Origin: Chitinophaga pinensis
GTDB taxonomy: Bacteria; Bacteroidota; Bacteroidia; Chitinophagales; Chitinophagaceae
Direction of reading: 5' to 3'
Length of the DNA: 64,000 bases
NCBI GenBank assembly: GCA_945862385.1
Contig: CAMAXV010000006.1
Coordinates: 1-64,000, forward strand
Shown: positions 37,302 through 47,224 of the stretch, in pieces
Layout: each line of letters opens with the position of its first letter
Position numbering within the stretch: the stretch's first letter is position 1
Made by a program: the position numbers and the translations under genes
The notes under the pieces: model-generated
The model's database searches: none
The model's input: the letters and a program-made list of their open reading frames with translations, nothing else
What the model was told of the DNA's origin: nothing

Positions 37302-38480
37302 ATGAATTACCGCAAATTAAAGGCAGACAGGATCTTCGACGGGTATAACCTCTTCGACGCACACCATACCCTAATCCTGGACGAATCAGGAAAAGTTGTG
37401 GACCTCACAATGGATGCCGATGCAGACAGTGATGCAGAAACTTACAAGGGGTTACTTTGTCCGGGCTTTATCAATGCCCATTGTCACCTGGAGTTAAGCC
37501 ACCTCAAAGATGTGATTCCCGTGCATACCGGACTCATCCCTTTTCTGATGCAAGTTGTTGGCAAAAGGAACTTTCCGATGGAGTTCATTCTTGAACGAAT
37601 AGCCGAGGCAGAACAGGAAATGTATGCCGGAGGGATAGTTGCAGTTGGAGATATCGGCAACACCGATAACACCCTGGCTACTAAAAAAAAGAGCAGCATT
37701 CGCTGGAATAATTTTGTTGAAATTCTGGGTATTGATGATTTGAAATCAGGCGAGTACCTGGAGCAATATGGAAAGGTTTTACAGGCTTTCGATTCAGCTG
37801 CCCCTGAATTGAGTCCCGGGCATTTTAAATCAGCCCTGGTGCCTCATGCCCCATATACAATAAGCCCTGATACCTTCCGAAAAATTAACGATGCCACTGC
37901 AGGCAGGGTGATTTCAGTCCATAACCAGGAAACCCCTGCTGAAGATGAATTGTACAGAACAGGGTCGGGAGATTTTCTGCAATTTATCAGGTTGTTTGGA
38001 TTTGAGTCTTCCCCTTTGCCGGTAACAGGACGCTCTGCATTGCGCTCCTGGCTTCCGTTCTTCAACCTGCAACAACGGTTACTCCTGGTTCACAATACAT
38101 TCATTCCGGAGGAAGACATACATTTTGCCATAGATTATGCCAGACAAAATCTAAGTGGATTGCATTTCTGTCTCTGTGTCAATGCCAATTTATACATAGA
38201 AAACAGCCTGCCCCCTGTAAAAAAACTCATGGATGCAGGTGCCCATATTGTTTTGGGAACCGACAGCTACAGCAGTAATCACCAGCTCAGCATTGCTGCA
38301 GAAATCAAATCAATACGTCAGCATTTTCCAACGGTCCCACTCGAAACCATACTGCAATGGGCCACCCTGAATGGTGCATCAGCACTGGGCAGGAGTGACG
38401 AACTGGGAAGTTTTGAAAAAGGAAAAGTCCCGGGCGTCGTATTACTCGATGAGGAGCTTGAACCAAGGCGGATTTTATGA
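37302..38480 (+). CDS. Amidohydrolase, aminohydrolase/deaminase branch
   Basis: This 392-residue metal-dependent hydrolase has the HxH motif in FINAHCHLE (His60, His62), a third histidine in VPHAPYTIS, a fourth in VHNQE and the catalytic acid in LGTDSYSSN. These place it with cytosine/adenosine-type deaminases, where the ring amino group is hydrolysed. Some Bacteroidota proteins of this type are aminodeoxyfutalosine deaminases of menaquinone synthesis; that is a guess, as no futalosine-pathway gene is nearby. It has no signal peptide. Its stop abuts the recO stop on the other strand with no base between. Confidence 0.85.
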   Translation: MNYRKLKADRIFDGYNLFDAHHTLILDESGKVVDLTMDADADSDAETYKGLLCPGFINAHCHLELSHLKDVIPVHTGLIPFLMQVVGKRNFPMEFILERIAEAEQEMYAGGIVAVGDIGNTDNTLATKKKSSIRWNNFVEILGIDDLKSGEYLEQYGKVLQAFDSAAPELSPGHFKSALVPHAPYTISPDTFRKINDATAGRVISVHNQETPAEDELYRTGSGDFLQFIRLFGFESSPLPVTGRSALRSWLPFFNLQQRLLLVHNTFIPEEDIHFAIDYARQNLSGLHFCLCVNANLYIENSLPPVKKLMDAGAHIVLGTDSYSSNHQLSIAAEIKSIRQHFPTVPLETILQWATLNGASALGRSDELGSFEKGKVPGVVLLDEELEPRRIL

Positions 38481-39221
38481 TCAATCGGCCCAAAGTGTTC
38501 TCAGCACCGGCAATGATTTCAAGCTACCAAATGGCTGCACATGTAACGCATAAAAATCTGAAAGCCTGTCGATGAGTTCATTGCGTATTTGTCTGTTCAG
38601 GTGAAACTGCTCAAGTTCCGCAATCTGCATCACCCTGAGCATTCCAGCTACCAGCTTACTGCCTGGTTTTTCAAGATACAAATTGTGAATAGGTACATTG
38701 TCAACAAACTGACCTTCATGCAAATCAAGTAAAGCGCTTGTGTTATTGAAATTATCCATCAACCTGAATCCGAAAAAATGGGAAAGGTGAAGCATAAAAA
38801 ACAAAGGGATATTGGCCGTTTGTATGGGTGTTGCATCATTTAATCCGGCCATGACATCTTCAAGGAAATAAAAAAGTTCAGGATGAGGGTCCGGTTGTTT
38901 CAAACACTTCTGCAGCAATTCAACGATGAAAAGCAACACGGCATTACGCGACATATTTTCATCCAGATTAAGTCCGTGGAATACAAGTCTGCAATCTTTA
39001 ATCCGTTGCAACGTTGCTCTTTCGTGGTGATAAACCACCATGTCCAACAGGTTACCCGGCTGAAGATGGCCTATGGTTATTGACGCAGATTTTTTCACAG
39101 ACCTGACGCCGTTTACCATGTAAGACTGGACGCCGAATAACTCTGTAAAAACGGTGGCAATCAATGAAGTTTCACCATACTTTACAGTGCGCATTACGAG
39201 CCCTTTCGTTTGATGTAACAA
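38481..39221 (-). CDS. recO: DNA repair protein RecO
   Basis: RecO helps load RecA at gaps in the RecFOR pathway. This 246-residue protein has the N-terminal OB-fold (HQTKGLVMRTVKYGETS, then ELFGVQSYMVNGVRS) and a helical rest. The zinc-binding cysteines of some RecO proteins are absent. I chose a TTG start at 39221 because it restores the conserved first strand; an ATG at 39194 would remove it. It lies 11 bp after the PorZ-like gene, so both are likely on one message. Confidence 0.9.
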   Translation of the reverse strand: MLHQTKGLVMRTVKYGETSLIATVFTELFGVQSYMVNGVRSVKKSASITIGHLQPGNLLDMVVYHHERATLQRIKDCRLVFHGLNLDENMSRNAVLLFIVELLQKCLKQPDPHPELFYFLEDVMAGLNDATPIQTANIPLFFMLHLSHFFGFRLMDNFNNTSALLDLHEGQFVDNVPIHNLYLEKPGSKLVAGMLRVMQIAELEQFHLNRQIRNELIDRLSDFYALHVQPFGSLKSLPVLRTLWAD

Positions 39222-39232
39222 CGGTTTTGATT

Positions 39233-41515
39233 TTATTTGATGAAGACAATTTTACCGGCAAGTTGCATTTGATTGAGTTCATCCGCTACATATACCAGAT
39301 ATACCCCGCTGTTTACCCTTTGCCCCTGTAGGTTCTTTCCATTCCATACTGCCTGTCCGCCCAGCGAACGTGTTTCATGAACAAGTTTGCCATTCAGTTC
39401 TGTAATTTTTACCCAGGCCCTGTCTGGCAGATCCCTGAATGCTATTGTTCCTGTATATCCGGGTACCACAGGATTGGGAAAAATGAAGGGTTTTCTTTTT
39501 TCTAAAGCCGGAGCAGTTGCGGTACTTCGAAATGAAGAGATCCCACTTCGGGTCAGAAAGAATACTTCGCCTGTCTGATCATGAATGGCAATCGAAAAAA
39601 CTTCGTTATCCAGCAATTTACTGTTAGAGCTGGTAAACCGATGTATTGTTTTTTGTCCGTCTGCACTCAAAAGCCATACCCCGTTTTTAGTGGCTATCCA
39701 TTTCCTGTCTGCCTGATCTACCTGAATATCACTTACGTATTCTTCTGCCAGCAATAAGCCTGCGAAATTATCCTGTTTTACGATTGGCAAGGTGGCTTCA
39801 CATAAACCAGTACTAAAAATATCCTCCCCGCATTGGATGATAGCCACTCCCCTGTCTGTACCAACCCAGATGAATCCGTTTTTATCTGCTGCCACGGAAA
39901 GTACACTTGAAGAAGGCAGGTTGCCGTTACCCCTTCCCTGTCTGAAAAGCCTCCACCGGTCATCAGCCGACTGGTCAGGCGTTCCTCCATCATCAAAGCA
40001 GATCAGTCCGCCACCGCCCTGTACAACAATCCACTTTCTGTTATCTATATCAATCGTTATTGCGCCTGGATCAGGTCTTTGAGCGAGTGGGATACTGAAC
40101 TTCTTCCAGCTTCCATCCTGTTTCCGCAGCAACAAAGGTTGGGAAGTACCCGGATTGGAAACCCAGAGCTGGTTATCCAGGTCAAATGCCAAACCTGCTA
40201 CCCTGAATTCAGCAGGACTATTCAGTGAAGGCTCAATCGGAGAACCATACTTGAGTAAGGCAATTTTACCATCAGCTGAAATCTGCGCCAGCCCTCCACC
40301 ATAAGAACCAGCTAAAATATTACTGTTTACCTTATCTGAGATGACATGCATGATATCTGGTAAGCTATCCATTCCCCGGATGGTCTTGCTGTTCAGGTTC
40401 TTCCAGGAATCATTTTCAAAAACATCAATACCCGAATAATTTTTTTCAGGCACACCCGCTGCAGATACAAAACCTGAGGGGGCGATTATTTTACCTGCAC
40501 TGAAAGATACCATACCCCTTGGAATACCTGCCGGGGCATCAGGAATAATCTGCTGACCAACACTACCGGTAACCTGAATGAGGCCATTGCTGCTGTCTCC
40601 AACCCAGTATACATTACCAGATACTGCGCATGCTGTAGGAAATACAAATAAATCAGATTCGATTTTTTTAGGCGGTAGCTGCAGCGCAGAAAAATGAAGG
40701 AGGCTGCCCCTGTTAAGCTGTGAGGTACCTACAAACAAATCCTTCCCCGAAGCCTGGATGAACGTAACAGGCTTGGCGGGAATATAGACCAATGACCAGC
40801 TGTCATTTTTCATGGCAAACAGACTATCCCCGCGCAACGCCATCAAATTTTTATCCCAGCTCACAACAGCATGGGGAGGATGAACTGCCCCCATGATGGT
40901 CACAGGCACCCAATTCCGAAAATCAGCCATCTGATTATCATTCAGCGGGCATTTTACCAATCCCTGTGACGTGGCAGCATACATTTCATTTTCATATATG
41001 GCAACCTGATAAACCTGTACGTCCCTGCCATCAGCCGAAGGCCTGTATGTTGCTTTAATCAGCCGCTTTTCTGTATCCAGTACCACAATACCCAGGTCAG
41101 CAGAGAGGTATGCTGTCTTCCCATCCCAAAGCACATGATTGATACCTTTTGGAGCACTGGTTCTGCTAATCAGTATATCCGGGATATTGACTATCTGGTC
41201 ACCATCAACCAGATCGATGTTACTGTTTTCGTACACCACCAGTTGCTGGTTACTAAGCGGAGAGCCTGACATTGTTCTGATTTTCACTTCAGCAAGTCCG
41301 CTACTCTTAGACATGCGGGAAAATTCCCTGGTTGCAGGATCATAGCCAAATAATCCGAATGCCGTTCCCACATCCACCCTTCCGCCGTTGTTAACAACAG
41401 CCAAAACCTTTCGGAGCGGCAGGTGATCCCGCCAGTTTCCAAGAGCTGGTAATCCCTGCCCCGACAGGAAAATGAAAGATAACAGGAAGAATCCCAAACC
41501 CAAGCAATGCTTCAT
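39233..41515 (-). CDS. porZ: PorZ-like beta-propeller protein with type IX sorting-type C-terminus
   Basis: This 760-residue protein has a signal peptide (about 1-24), two seven-bladed-type propeller regions made of repeats such as DKNGFIWVGTDRGVAII and DQADRKWIATKNGVWLL, and an Ig-like C-terminal domain (about 675-760, PNPVVPGYTG through NSGVYLVYV to KIVFIK). That layout is typical of PorZ, part of the surface attachment complex that processes type IX cargo. A plain two-component-propeller cargo protein is the alternative. It precedes recO by 11 bp. Confidence 0.78.
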   Translation of the reverse strand: MKHCLGLGFFLLSFIFLSGQGLPALGNWRDHLPLRKVLAVVNNGGRVDVGTAFGLFGYDPATREFSRMSKSSGLAEVKIRTMSGSPLSNQQLVVYENSNIDLVDGDQIVNIPDILISRTSAPKGINHVLWDGKTAYLSADLGIVVLDTEKRLIKATYRPSADGRDVQVYQVAIYENEMYAATSQGLVKCPLNDNQMADFRNWVPVTIMGAVHPPHAVVSWDKNLMALRGDSLFAMKNDSWSLVYIPAKPVTFIQASGKDLFVGTSQLNRGSLLHFSALQLPPKKIESDLFVFPTACAVSGNVYWVGDSSNGLIQVTGSVGQQIIPDAPAGIPRGMVSFSAGKIIAPSGFVSAAGVPEKNYSGIDVFENDSWKNLNSKTIRGMDSLPDIMHVISDKVNSNILAGSYGGGLAQISADGKIALLKYGSPIEPSLNSPAEFRVAGLAFDLDNQLWVSNPGTSQPLLLRKQDGSWKKFSIPLAQRPDPGAITIDIDNRKWIVVQGGGGLICFDDGGTPDQSADDRWRLFRQGRGNGNLPSSSVLSVAADKNGFIWVGTDRGVAIIQCGEDIFSTGLCEATLPIVKQDNFAGLLLAEEYVSDIQVDQADRKWIATKNGVWLLSADGQKTIHRFTSSNSKLLDNEVFSIAIHDQTGEVFFLTRSGISSFRSTATAPALEKRKPFIFPNPVVPGYTGTIAFRDLPDRAWVKITELNGKLVHETRSLGGQAVWNGKNLQGQRVNSGVYLVYVADELNQMQLAGKIVFIK

Positions 41516-41608
41516 GGGATAAAATTAGCACATTCAAAGCTCACTATATATCTGAAAAAGATACGCTTGGGCAACTTAAAATCCTTTCCTTTGTAAAAAA
41601 AAGTAATT

Positions 41609-43936
41609 ATGTGGCAGGCACTCGGTAAAGCCGTCTTGAAATACCGCAAAGTATTTATAACCATTATGGTGCTGCTGACAGCATTCCTGGGCTATCATGC
41701 CAGCAAAGTACAGATGAGTTATGACTTTTCCAGAGCCATTCCAACAGACCACCCCAAATACCTGGCATACCTGGATTTCAAGAAAACTTTTGGCGAGGAT
41801 GGGAACCTCCTGACAATAGGATTTACAACAGATTCTTTTTTTACCACAGAAAAGTTTTCAAAGCTACAGGCATTCCAAAAACAACTCAAGGAAATCAATG
41901 GCGTAGAGGATATTCTGAGTATTCCAGGAGCTGTAACCCTTAAAAAAAATGACAGCAGCGGCAAGCTGGATGCTGTCAAAATATTTGATGAGCATAGCGC
42001 CAACCAGGCAATCCTCGACAGCCAGAGAAATATTTTCCTTTCTCTACCCTTTTACCGTGGCTTATTGTATAACAAAGAAACCAATGCTTTCCTTATTGGA
42101 GTAAGAATCAACAGTACCATTCTTGGAACAAAAGCCAGGGAAAAAACCATTGGAGCCATAGAAGAAGCCTCCGAGGCATTCAGGGCTTCTACTGGCTATG
42201 ACATTCACCTGAGTGGATTACCTTTAATCAGAACAAATGTAGCAGTTCGCATTGCAAAAGAAATGCAGTTCTTCCTGCTCGGATCAATATTGCTCTCTGC
42301 ACTTATTCTCTATATTTTCTTCCGGTCATTCAGCAATACACTGCTATCTCTTACTGTTGTAATTATTGGCGTTGTCTACAGTCTTGCTACCATACAGATG
42401 TTGGGATACAAAATCACTTTGTTAACAGCACTCATACCACCACTCATTGTAGTCATTGGCATTCCCAACTGCATTTATTTTTTGAATAAATACCACACTT
42501 CATTCCTGAAACTGGGTGATAAAAAGCAGGCAATAGTTGAGATGACAGGCAAAATGGGCATTGTCACTTTATTCTGCAATATCAGCGCAGCATTGGGTTT
42601 TGCAGTTTTCGCCCTAACAAAAAGTATTATCCTGAAGGAGTTTGGCATTGTGGCCGGTATCAATATCATGGCATTGTTTTTTGTTTCATTTATCCTGATT
42701 CCCATAGCCTTGTACTATATGGCAGCTCCGAGGGAAAAACACACCAGATACCTCGAAAATAAATGGCTAATCGGACTTCTGACACGCATCGAAGGCTGGG
42801 TCTTTGCACATAAACGGCTTGTTTACCTGTGCACTGCAGTTGCACTGGGCATTAGCATGATAGGCATATTGAAGTTGAAAACACAGGCCTTTATTGTGGA
42901 TGATTTACCCAAAGGAGACAAAATATTTGCTGACCTCAAATATTTTGAAGCCAACTTCAAAGGGGTGCTGCCCCTTGAGATTCTTGTGGATACCCGCAAA
43001 AAAAATGGAATTGCAGGCTCCCGTGCACTACCTGTTTATGAAAAAATAGCAGCATTCGGAGAACAGGTTGCACTTCATCCGGAGTTGACCAGACCATTAT
43101 CCCTGGCAGAGGGGTTAAAGTTTGCGAGACAGGGGTTTTATGACGGTGATAGCAACAATTACGCGGTGCCCAATGCATTTGATGGTGCTTTTATTGCAGA
43201 TTACCTCAAACCATCAAAAGCAAAACAAACAGACCAGGGCTCACTCCAGAAACTGATGTCTTCTTTTATTGACAGCAGCCGCCAGGTAACCAGGATCAGC
43301 CTAAGTATGGCAGACATAGGCAGTTTACGTATGCCCGGTTTGCTTGATACCCTCGAATCAGAAGCAGCCAGCTATTTTGATACAAGCCGGTATACTGTTA
43401 CGATGACCGGATCAAGCATAACCTTTCTGGAAGGCAGCAGATTCATCATCAAAGGGTTGAAAGAAAGTATCCTCTGGGCATTTCTGTTCATTTCCCTTTG
43501 TATGCTTTACCTCTTCAGCTCCTTCAGGATCCTGATTTGCTCGCTGATACCAAACCTTATTCCCCTGGTAATGACAGCAGGACTGATGGGATGGATGGGT
43601 ATTGCCATCAAACCCTCGACTGTACTGGTTTTCAGTGTAGCACTGGGGATAGCCATTGACATCACTATCAGGTTTCTGGTCAACTACAAACAGGAATTAC
43701 CCCATCAGGAAGGAAGGATTCACGATACTGTAGTACAGACTATCCGTGATACCGGAATCAGCATCATCTACACCTCACTTGTACTTATCGCAGGCTTCGT
43801 CATATTTGTATTCAGTGGTTTTGGCAGCACTCAGGCCCTCGGCTGGTTAACTTCCTTTACTTTGCTCGTAGCCACCCTGACTAACCTGATTTTGCTACCC
43901 GTATTGCTTTTGTGGATGGGGAAAAAGAAAATATAA
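41609..43936 (+). CDS. RND/MMPL-family membrane permease
   Basis: This 775-residue protein has the RND plan: a helix at about 15-30, a large periplasmic loop, a six-helix bundle (about 215-385), a second loop and a final bundle (about 620-770). It lacks the size of AcrB-type pumps and fits the MMPL/SSD subfamily, which moves lipids or hydrophobic compounds across the envelope. HPKYLAYLDFKKTFGEDGN near the start is typical. It stands alone, 93 bp from porZ, with no adaptor or outer-membrane channel nearby. Substrate unknown. Confidence 0.87.
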   Translation: MWQALGKAVLKYRKVFITIMVLLTAFLGYHASKVQMSYDFSRAIPTDHPKYLAYLDFKKTFGEDGNLLTIGFTTDSFFTTEKFSKLQAFQKQLKEINGVEDILSIPGAVTLKKNDSSGKLDAVKIFDEHSANQAILDSQRNIFLSLPFYRGLLYNKETNAFLIGVRINSTILGTKAREKTIGAIEEASEAFRASTGYDIHLSGLPLIRTNVAVRIAKEMQFFLLGSILLSALILYIFFRSFSNTLLSLTVVIIGVVYSLATIQMLGYKITLLTALIPPLIVVIGIPNCIYFLNKYHTSFLKLGDKKQAIVEMTGKMGIVTLFCNISAALGFAVFALTKSIILKEFGIVAGINIMALFFVSFILIPIALYYMAAPREKHTRYLENKWLIGLLTRIEGWVFAHKRLVYLCTAVALGISMIGILKLKTQAFIVDDLPKGDKIFADLKYFEANFKGVLPLEILVDTRKKNGIAGSRALPVYEKIAAFGEQVALHPELTRPLSLAEGLKFARQGFYDGDSNNYAVPNAFDGAFIADYLKPSKAKQTDQGSLQKLMSSFIDSSRQVTRISLSMADIGSLRMPGLLDTLESEAASYFDTSRYTVTMTGSSITFLEGSRFIIKGLKESILWAFLFISLCMLYLFSSFRILICSLIPNLIPLVMTAGLMGWMGIAIKPSTVLVFSVALGIAIDITIRFLVNYKQELPHQEGRIHDTVVQTIRDTGISIIYTSLVLIAGFVIFVFSGFGSTQALGWLTSFTLLVATLTNLILLPVLLLWMGKKKI

Positions 43937-43983
43937 AAAAAATGTGTTCAGGCATTTTAGTACATTATAAATAATATAAATAA

Positions 43984-44006
43984 TTTATTTGATTTTATCA
44001 AATAAA
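43984..44006. promoter_or_regulatory. A+T-rich 9-bp inverted repeat upstream of susC
   Basis: TTTATTTGA (43984-43992) and TCAAATAAA (43998-44006) form a perfect inverted repeat around TTTTA. There is no G+C-rich stem or T-tract, so it is a poor terminator. It could be an operator for the SusCD operon or a weak 3' end for the RND gene. An imperfect promoter box TACATTCG follows at 44120-44127. Confidence 0.35.
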
Positions 44007-44164
44007 TCTATCTCCCTATTGAATAGAGGACTACTTTTTCACGTTTTATCAAAATAAATTGCTAAAAGCCGATATTTTTAAGCTTTTTCAACAAAAACCT
44101 TGTTTTGGTTGTCATGTTTTACATTCGCATAATGTTAACAAAATCTTAAACCAAACAAAAAGAC

Positions 44165-47100
44165 ATGAGAAAGATCTTGCTTTTGTTGTGCGGCATGCTG
44201 TTCATGGCTGGACAGCTGACTGCACAGACCCGGACTGTTTCCGGAAAGGTCTCTGATGCCACTGGAACACCGGTAGCCAATGCTTCCGTGATTGTCAAGG
44301 GCACACGAACCGGAACTACTACCAATGCCAATGGAAATTTCAGCTTCACAATTCCTTCGGGAGCTAAATCACTGGTAATTTCCGCTATCGGATTGGCACC
44401 ATTGGAAATCAGTATTCCGTCTTCAGGCACCATTAATGCTACCCTCCAACAGGACGACAGAAAGATGGACGAGGTAATTATCACCGGTTACCAGACCCGT
44501 AGAAAGAAAGATGAAGCTGGTGCAATTTCTACTGTAAGAGGTAAAGAAATTGAAAACCTGCCCAACCCCTCACTTGATAAAGCCTTGCAGGGCCGTGCTG
44601 CCGGTGTATTGGTGCAATCCAACAGTGGTATCCCTGGTGGTGGAATCAACGTACGAATCAGGGGAACGGGTTCATTCCTTACCGGTACTCAACCCCTTTA
44701 TGTAATTGATGGCGTTCAGTTAAATACCAGGAGTGATGCCAATTATACAGAGTCAAACCCACTCGCTTTCTTGAATCCCAATGATATTGAATCCATTGAT
44801 ATCTTAAAAGATGCAGCCTCAGCAGCAATCTATGGTGCGCAGGCATCAAATGGTGTGGTGATTGTGACGACGAAAAAAGGTCGTGCCGGAAAAACCAAAT
44901 TCCAGTTCAATAGTTACGTTGGTCAGGCTACAGCCCTTAACAAGCTTAATGTACTGAATTCTCAACAGCTCTTTCAGCTTCGGGCAGAAGCAATTGGGAA
45001 TACTAACAATCTTGCAGCAAATGACTTGCTCATTAAAAGAACTGTTTTAAATGAATACCGCATTCCCATAACAAATATCACTACTGATAAAGCAGCTGAT
45101 GATGCCATTGCTGCATTGCCTACCTATGACTGGCAGGATGCTGCCTTCCGATCAGGAGCTATTCAGAATTACGAATTCAGTGCAGCAGGAGGAAACGATA
45201 AAACTACCTTCAGGATTTCATCTTCGTATAACTTGCAGGAAGCAATTGTTACAGCTGCAAATTTTGAGAGGGGAACAATCAAGCTTGACCTCTCCAATAA
45301 AGCCACAGACAAACTGACTATAAATACCTCAATTAATGCAAGTACGTTCAATCAGAATGTACCATTTGCCACAAGTGGCAGCTTCCTTGGCAGCCCCGCA
45401 TTCGCTTCAGCTACAATCTTTCCCTTTAATCCCATTTACAATCCAGATGGCACCTACTTCGGTGTGCCACCTCAGAACATTGCAGGTATTCTGAATCAGA
45501 ATGTCATTGCAGTAAATGAGTTCAACAAAGGCTTCAACAGAACCAACCAACTTGTTGGAAATATCAGCGCAGATTACAAAATTAATCCCTGGCTGACTTA
45601 CCGTCCGTTTTTTGGTGTCGATTACCGCCTTGTACAAGGTAAACGTTTTACTGACCCAAGGACACCCGATGGATTTAACAGAAAAGGATTTGGACAGGTT
45701 GAAAGTGAGTGGAACACCAATATCATTTCAACACAAACCCTCAATTTCAATTTCAATATTGCAGAAAAACATAAAATTGATGGTTTAGTAGGCTATGAGT
45801 ATAGAAGAGAAAATCAGGAGGGCATCGGAGCCACTGCTGAAGGTTTCCCAACTTACCAGTTTACTACGCTCAATACCGCTGCAACCCCTCTTTCCACTAC
45901 TGAATTTTTCACTGGATATAGAAGGCAATCTGTTTTTACTAACCTTAACTATAACTTCAACGGAAAGTACATCCTGAGTGGCATTATGCGTTACGATGGT
46001 TCTTCCCGCTTTGGAGAGAATTACAGGTATGGTTTATTCCCGTCAATAAGAGCAGCATGGAATATCGATGAGGAAAACTTCCTGCAGAATGCAGACTGGA
46101 TTTCTTCACTCAGATTCAGGGCATCTTATGGAATTACTGGTAATGATCAGATTGGAAACTTTGATGGATTGGGTTTGTATGGCGCAGCCTCCCCTTACAA
46201 TGGGTCTCCTGGTATTACATTCAGTCAGCTTGCAAACCCGGAATTGCGCTGGGAAAAAAACAAGACTGCTAACTTAGGCCTCGACTTTTCTTTTTTGAGT
46301 AACAAGATTTTTGGATCAATAGAGGCATATGACAGGTTAACAACAGATCTGCTGCTTTCTCAGCCTGTTCAGTTTACCTCAGGTTTCGGAAGTATCACCA
46401 GAAATGTAGGCTCTATCTCCAACAGAGGTATTGAACTCACGCTGGGCATTCAACCTGTAAGGTCTGCAAGACAGGGTGGATTCAATTGGACATCGACATT
46501 CGTATTCACCTACAACAAAAACAAGGTTGCGAAATTATACGACAACCTGCAGGAACTACCAGGTGATCCGGGAACACGAGTAGGTAGAGAGCTTGGATCA
46601 GTATTTACACAACAATATGCTGGTGTCAATGCTGCAACAGGAAGACCAATGTGGTATGATTCACTCAAAAACATCACCTACCAGCCTCAAAACAAAGACC
46701 GTGTGTACATCGGTGATGTTCAACCTAATTTTTGGGGTGGTTGGACAAACAACTTTACTTACAAAGGATTTACATTGGATGTTTTCTTTCAATATGAGTA
46801 TGGAAGAATGGCCAATGATGGACAAGTAAACTTCATGCTTGAGAATATCGCTCGCCTAAACAGTTTTGTTGATGTGTATGATAACAGATGGACTACTCCA
46901 GGACAGATTACATGGTACCCACGTATGCGTTCGGCCGGGGCTGAGCCCAAAGGATCAGCAGCACAATCAGGAAGTAGGATGTGGTTCAAATCAGACTATA
47001 TCCGTTTGAAAAACGTAACCCTATCATACGACCTGGAAGGAGACGTAATCAGAAGACTTAAGCTGAGCAATGCACGGTTTTACTTGCAGGGTACTAACTT

Positions 47101-47209
47101 GTGGACTTCATCTGACTGGTTCAGCTATGACATTGAATTTGTTGGCACCGCAACCGGTATCGTACCTCAAAGCAGGAACATAACCGCAGGTATTCAGCTT
47201 GGATTCTAA
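44165..47209 (+). CDS. SusC/RagA-family TonB-dependent outer-membrane receptor
   Basis: This 1014-residue protein takes up a large nutrient across the outer membrane, driven by TonB, with a SusD lid. It has a signal peptide (1-21), a carboxypeptidase-like beta-sandwich (about 23-98, TVSGKVSDATGTPVANASVIV), the SusC linker DEVIITGYQTRRKKD, a plug domain (about 115-235, IRGTGSFLTGTQPLYVIDGV, then ILKDAASAAIYGAQASNGVV) and a 22-strand-type barrel ending in GIQLGF. The substrate is not predictable; no glycoside hydrolase, sulfatase or peptidase gene lies beside it. susD follows 15 bp later. Confidence 0.96.
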   Translation: MRKILLLLCGMLFMAGQLTAQTRTVSGKVSDATGTPVANASVIVKGTRTGTTTNANGNFSFTIPSGAKSLVISAIGLAPLEISIPSSGTINATLQQDDRKMDEVIITGYQTRRKKDEAGAISTVRGKEIENLPNPSLDKALQGRAAGVLVQSNSGIPGGGINVRIRGTGSFLTGTQPLYVIDGVQLNTRSDANYTESNPLAFLNPNDIESIDILKDAASAAIYGAQASNGVVIVTTKKGRAGKTKFQFNSYVGQATALNKLNVLNSQQLFQLRAEAIGNTNNLAANDLLIKRTVLNEYRIPITNITTDKAADDAIAALPTYDWQDAAFRSGAIQNYEFSAAGGNDKTTFRISSSYNLQEAIVTAANFERGTIKLDLSNKATDKLTINTSINASTFNQNVPFATSGSFLGSPAFASATIFPFNPIYNPDGTYFGVPPQNIAGILNQNVIAVNEFNKGFNRTNQLVGNISADYKINPWLTYRPFFGVDYRLVQGKRFTDPRTPDGFNRKGFGQVESEWNTNIISTQTLNFNFNIAEKHKIDGLVGYEYRRENQEGIGATAEGFPTYQFTTLNTAATPLSTTEFFTGYRRQSVFTNLNYNFNGKYILSGIMRYDGSSRFGENYRYGLFPSIRAAWNIDEENFLQNADWISSLRFRASYGITGNDQIGNFDGLGLYGAASPYNGSPGITFSQLANPELRWEKNKTANLGLDFSFLSNKIFGSIEAYDRLTTDLLLSQPVQFTSGFGSITRNVGSISNRGIELTLGIQPVRSARQGGFNWTSTFVFTYNKNKVAKLYDNLQELPGDPGTRVGRELGSVFTQQYAGVNAATGRPMWYDSLKNITYQPQNKDRVYIGDVQPNFWGGWTNNFTYKGFTLDVFFQYEYGRMANDGQVNFMLENIARLNSFVDVYDNRWTTPGQITWYPRMRSAGAEPKGSAAQSGSRMWFKSDYIRLKNVTLSYDLEGDVIRRLKLSNARFYLQGTNLWTSSDWFSYDIEFVGTATGIVPQSRNITAGIQLGF

Positions 47210-47224
47210 ACCTAAAAATCTACG

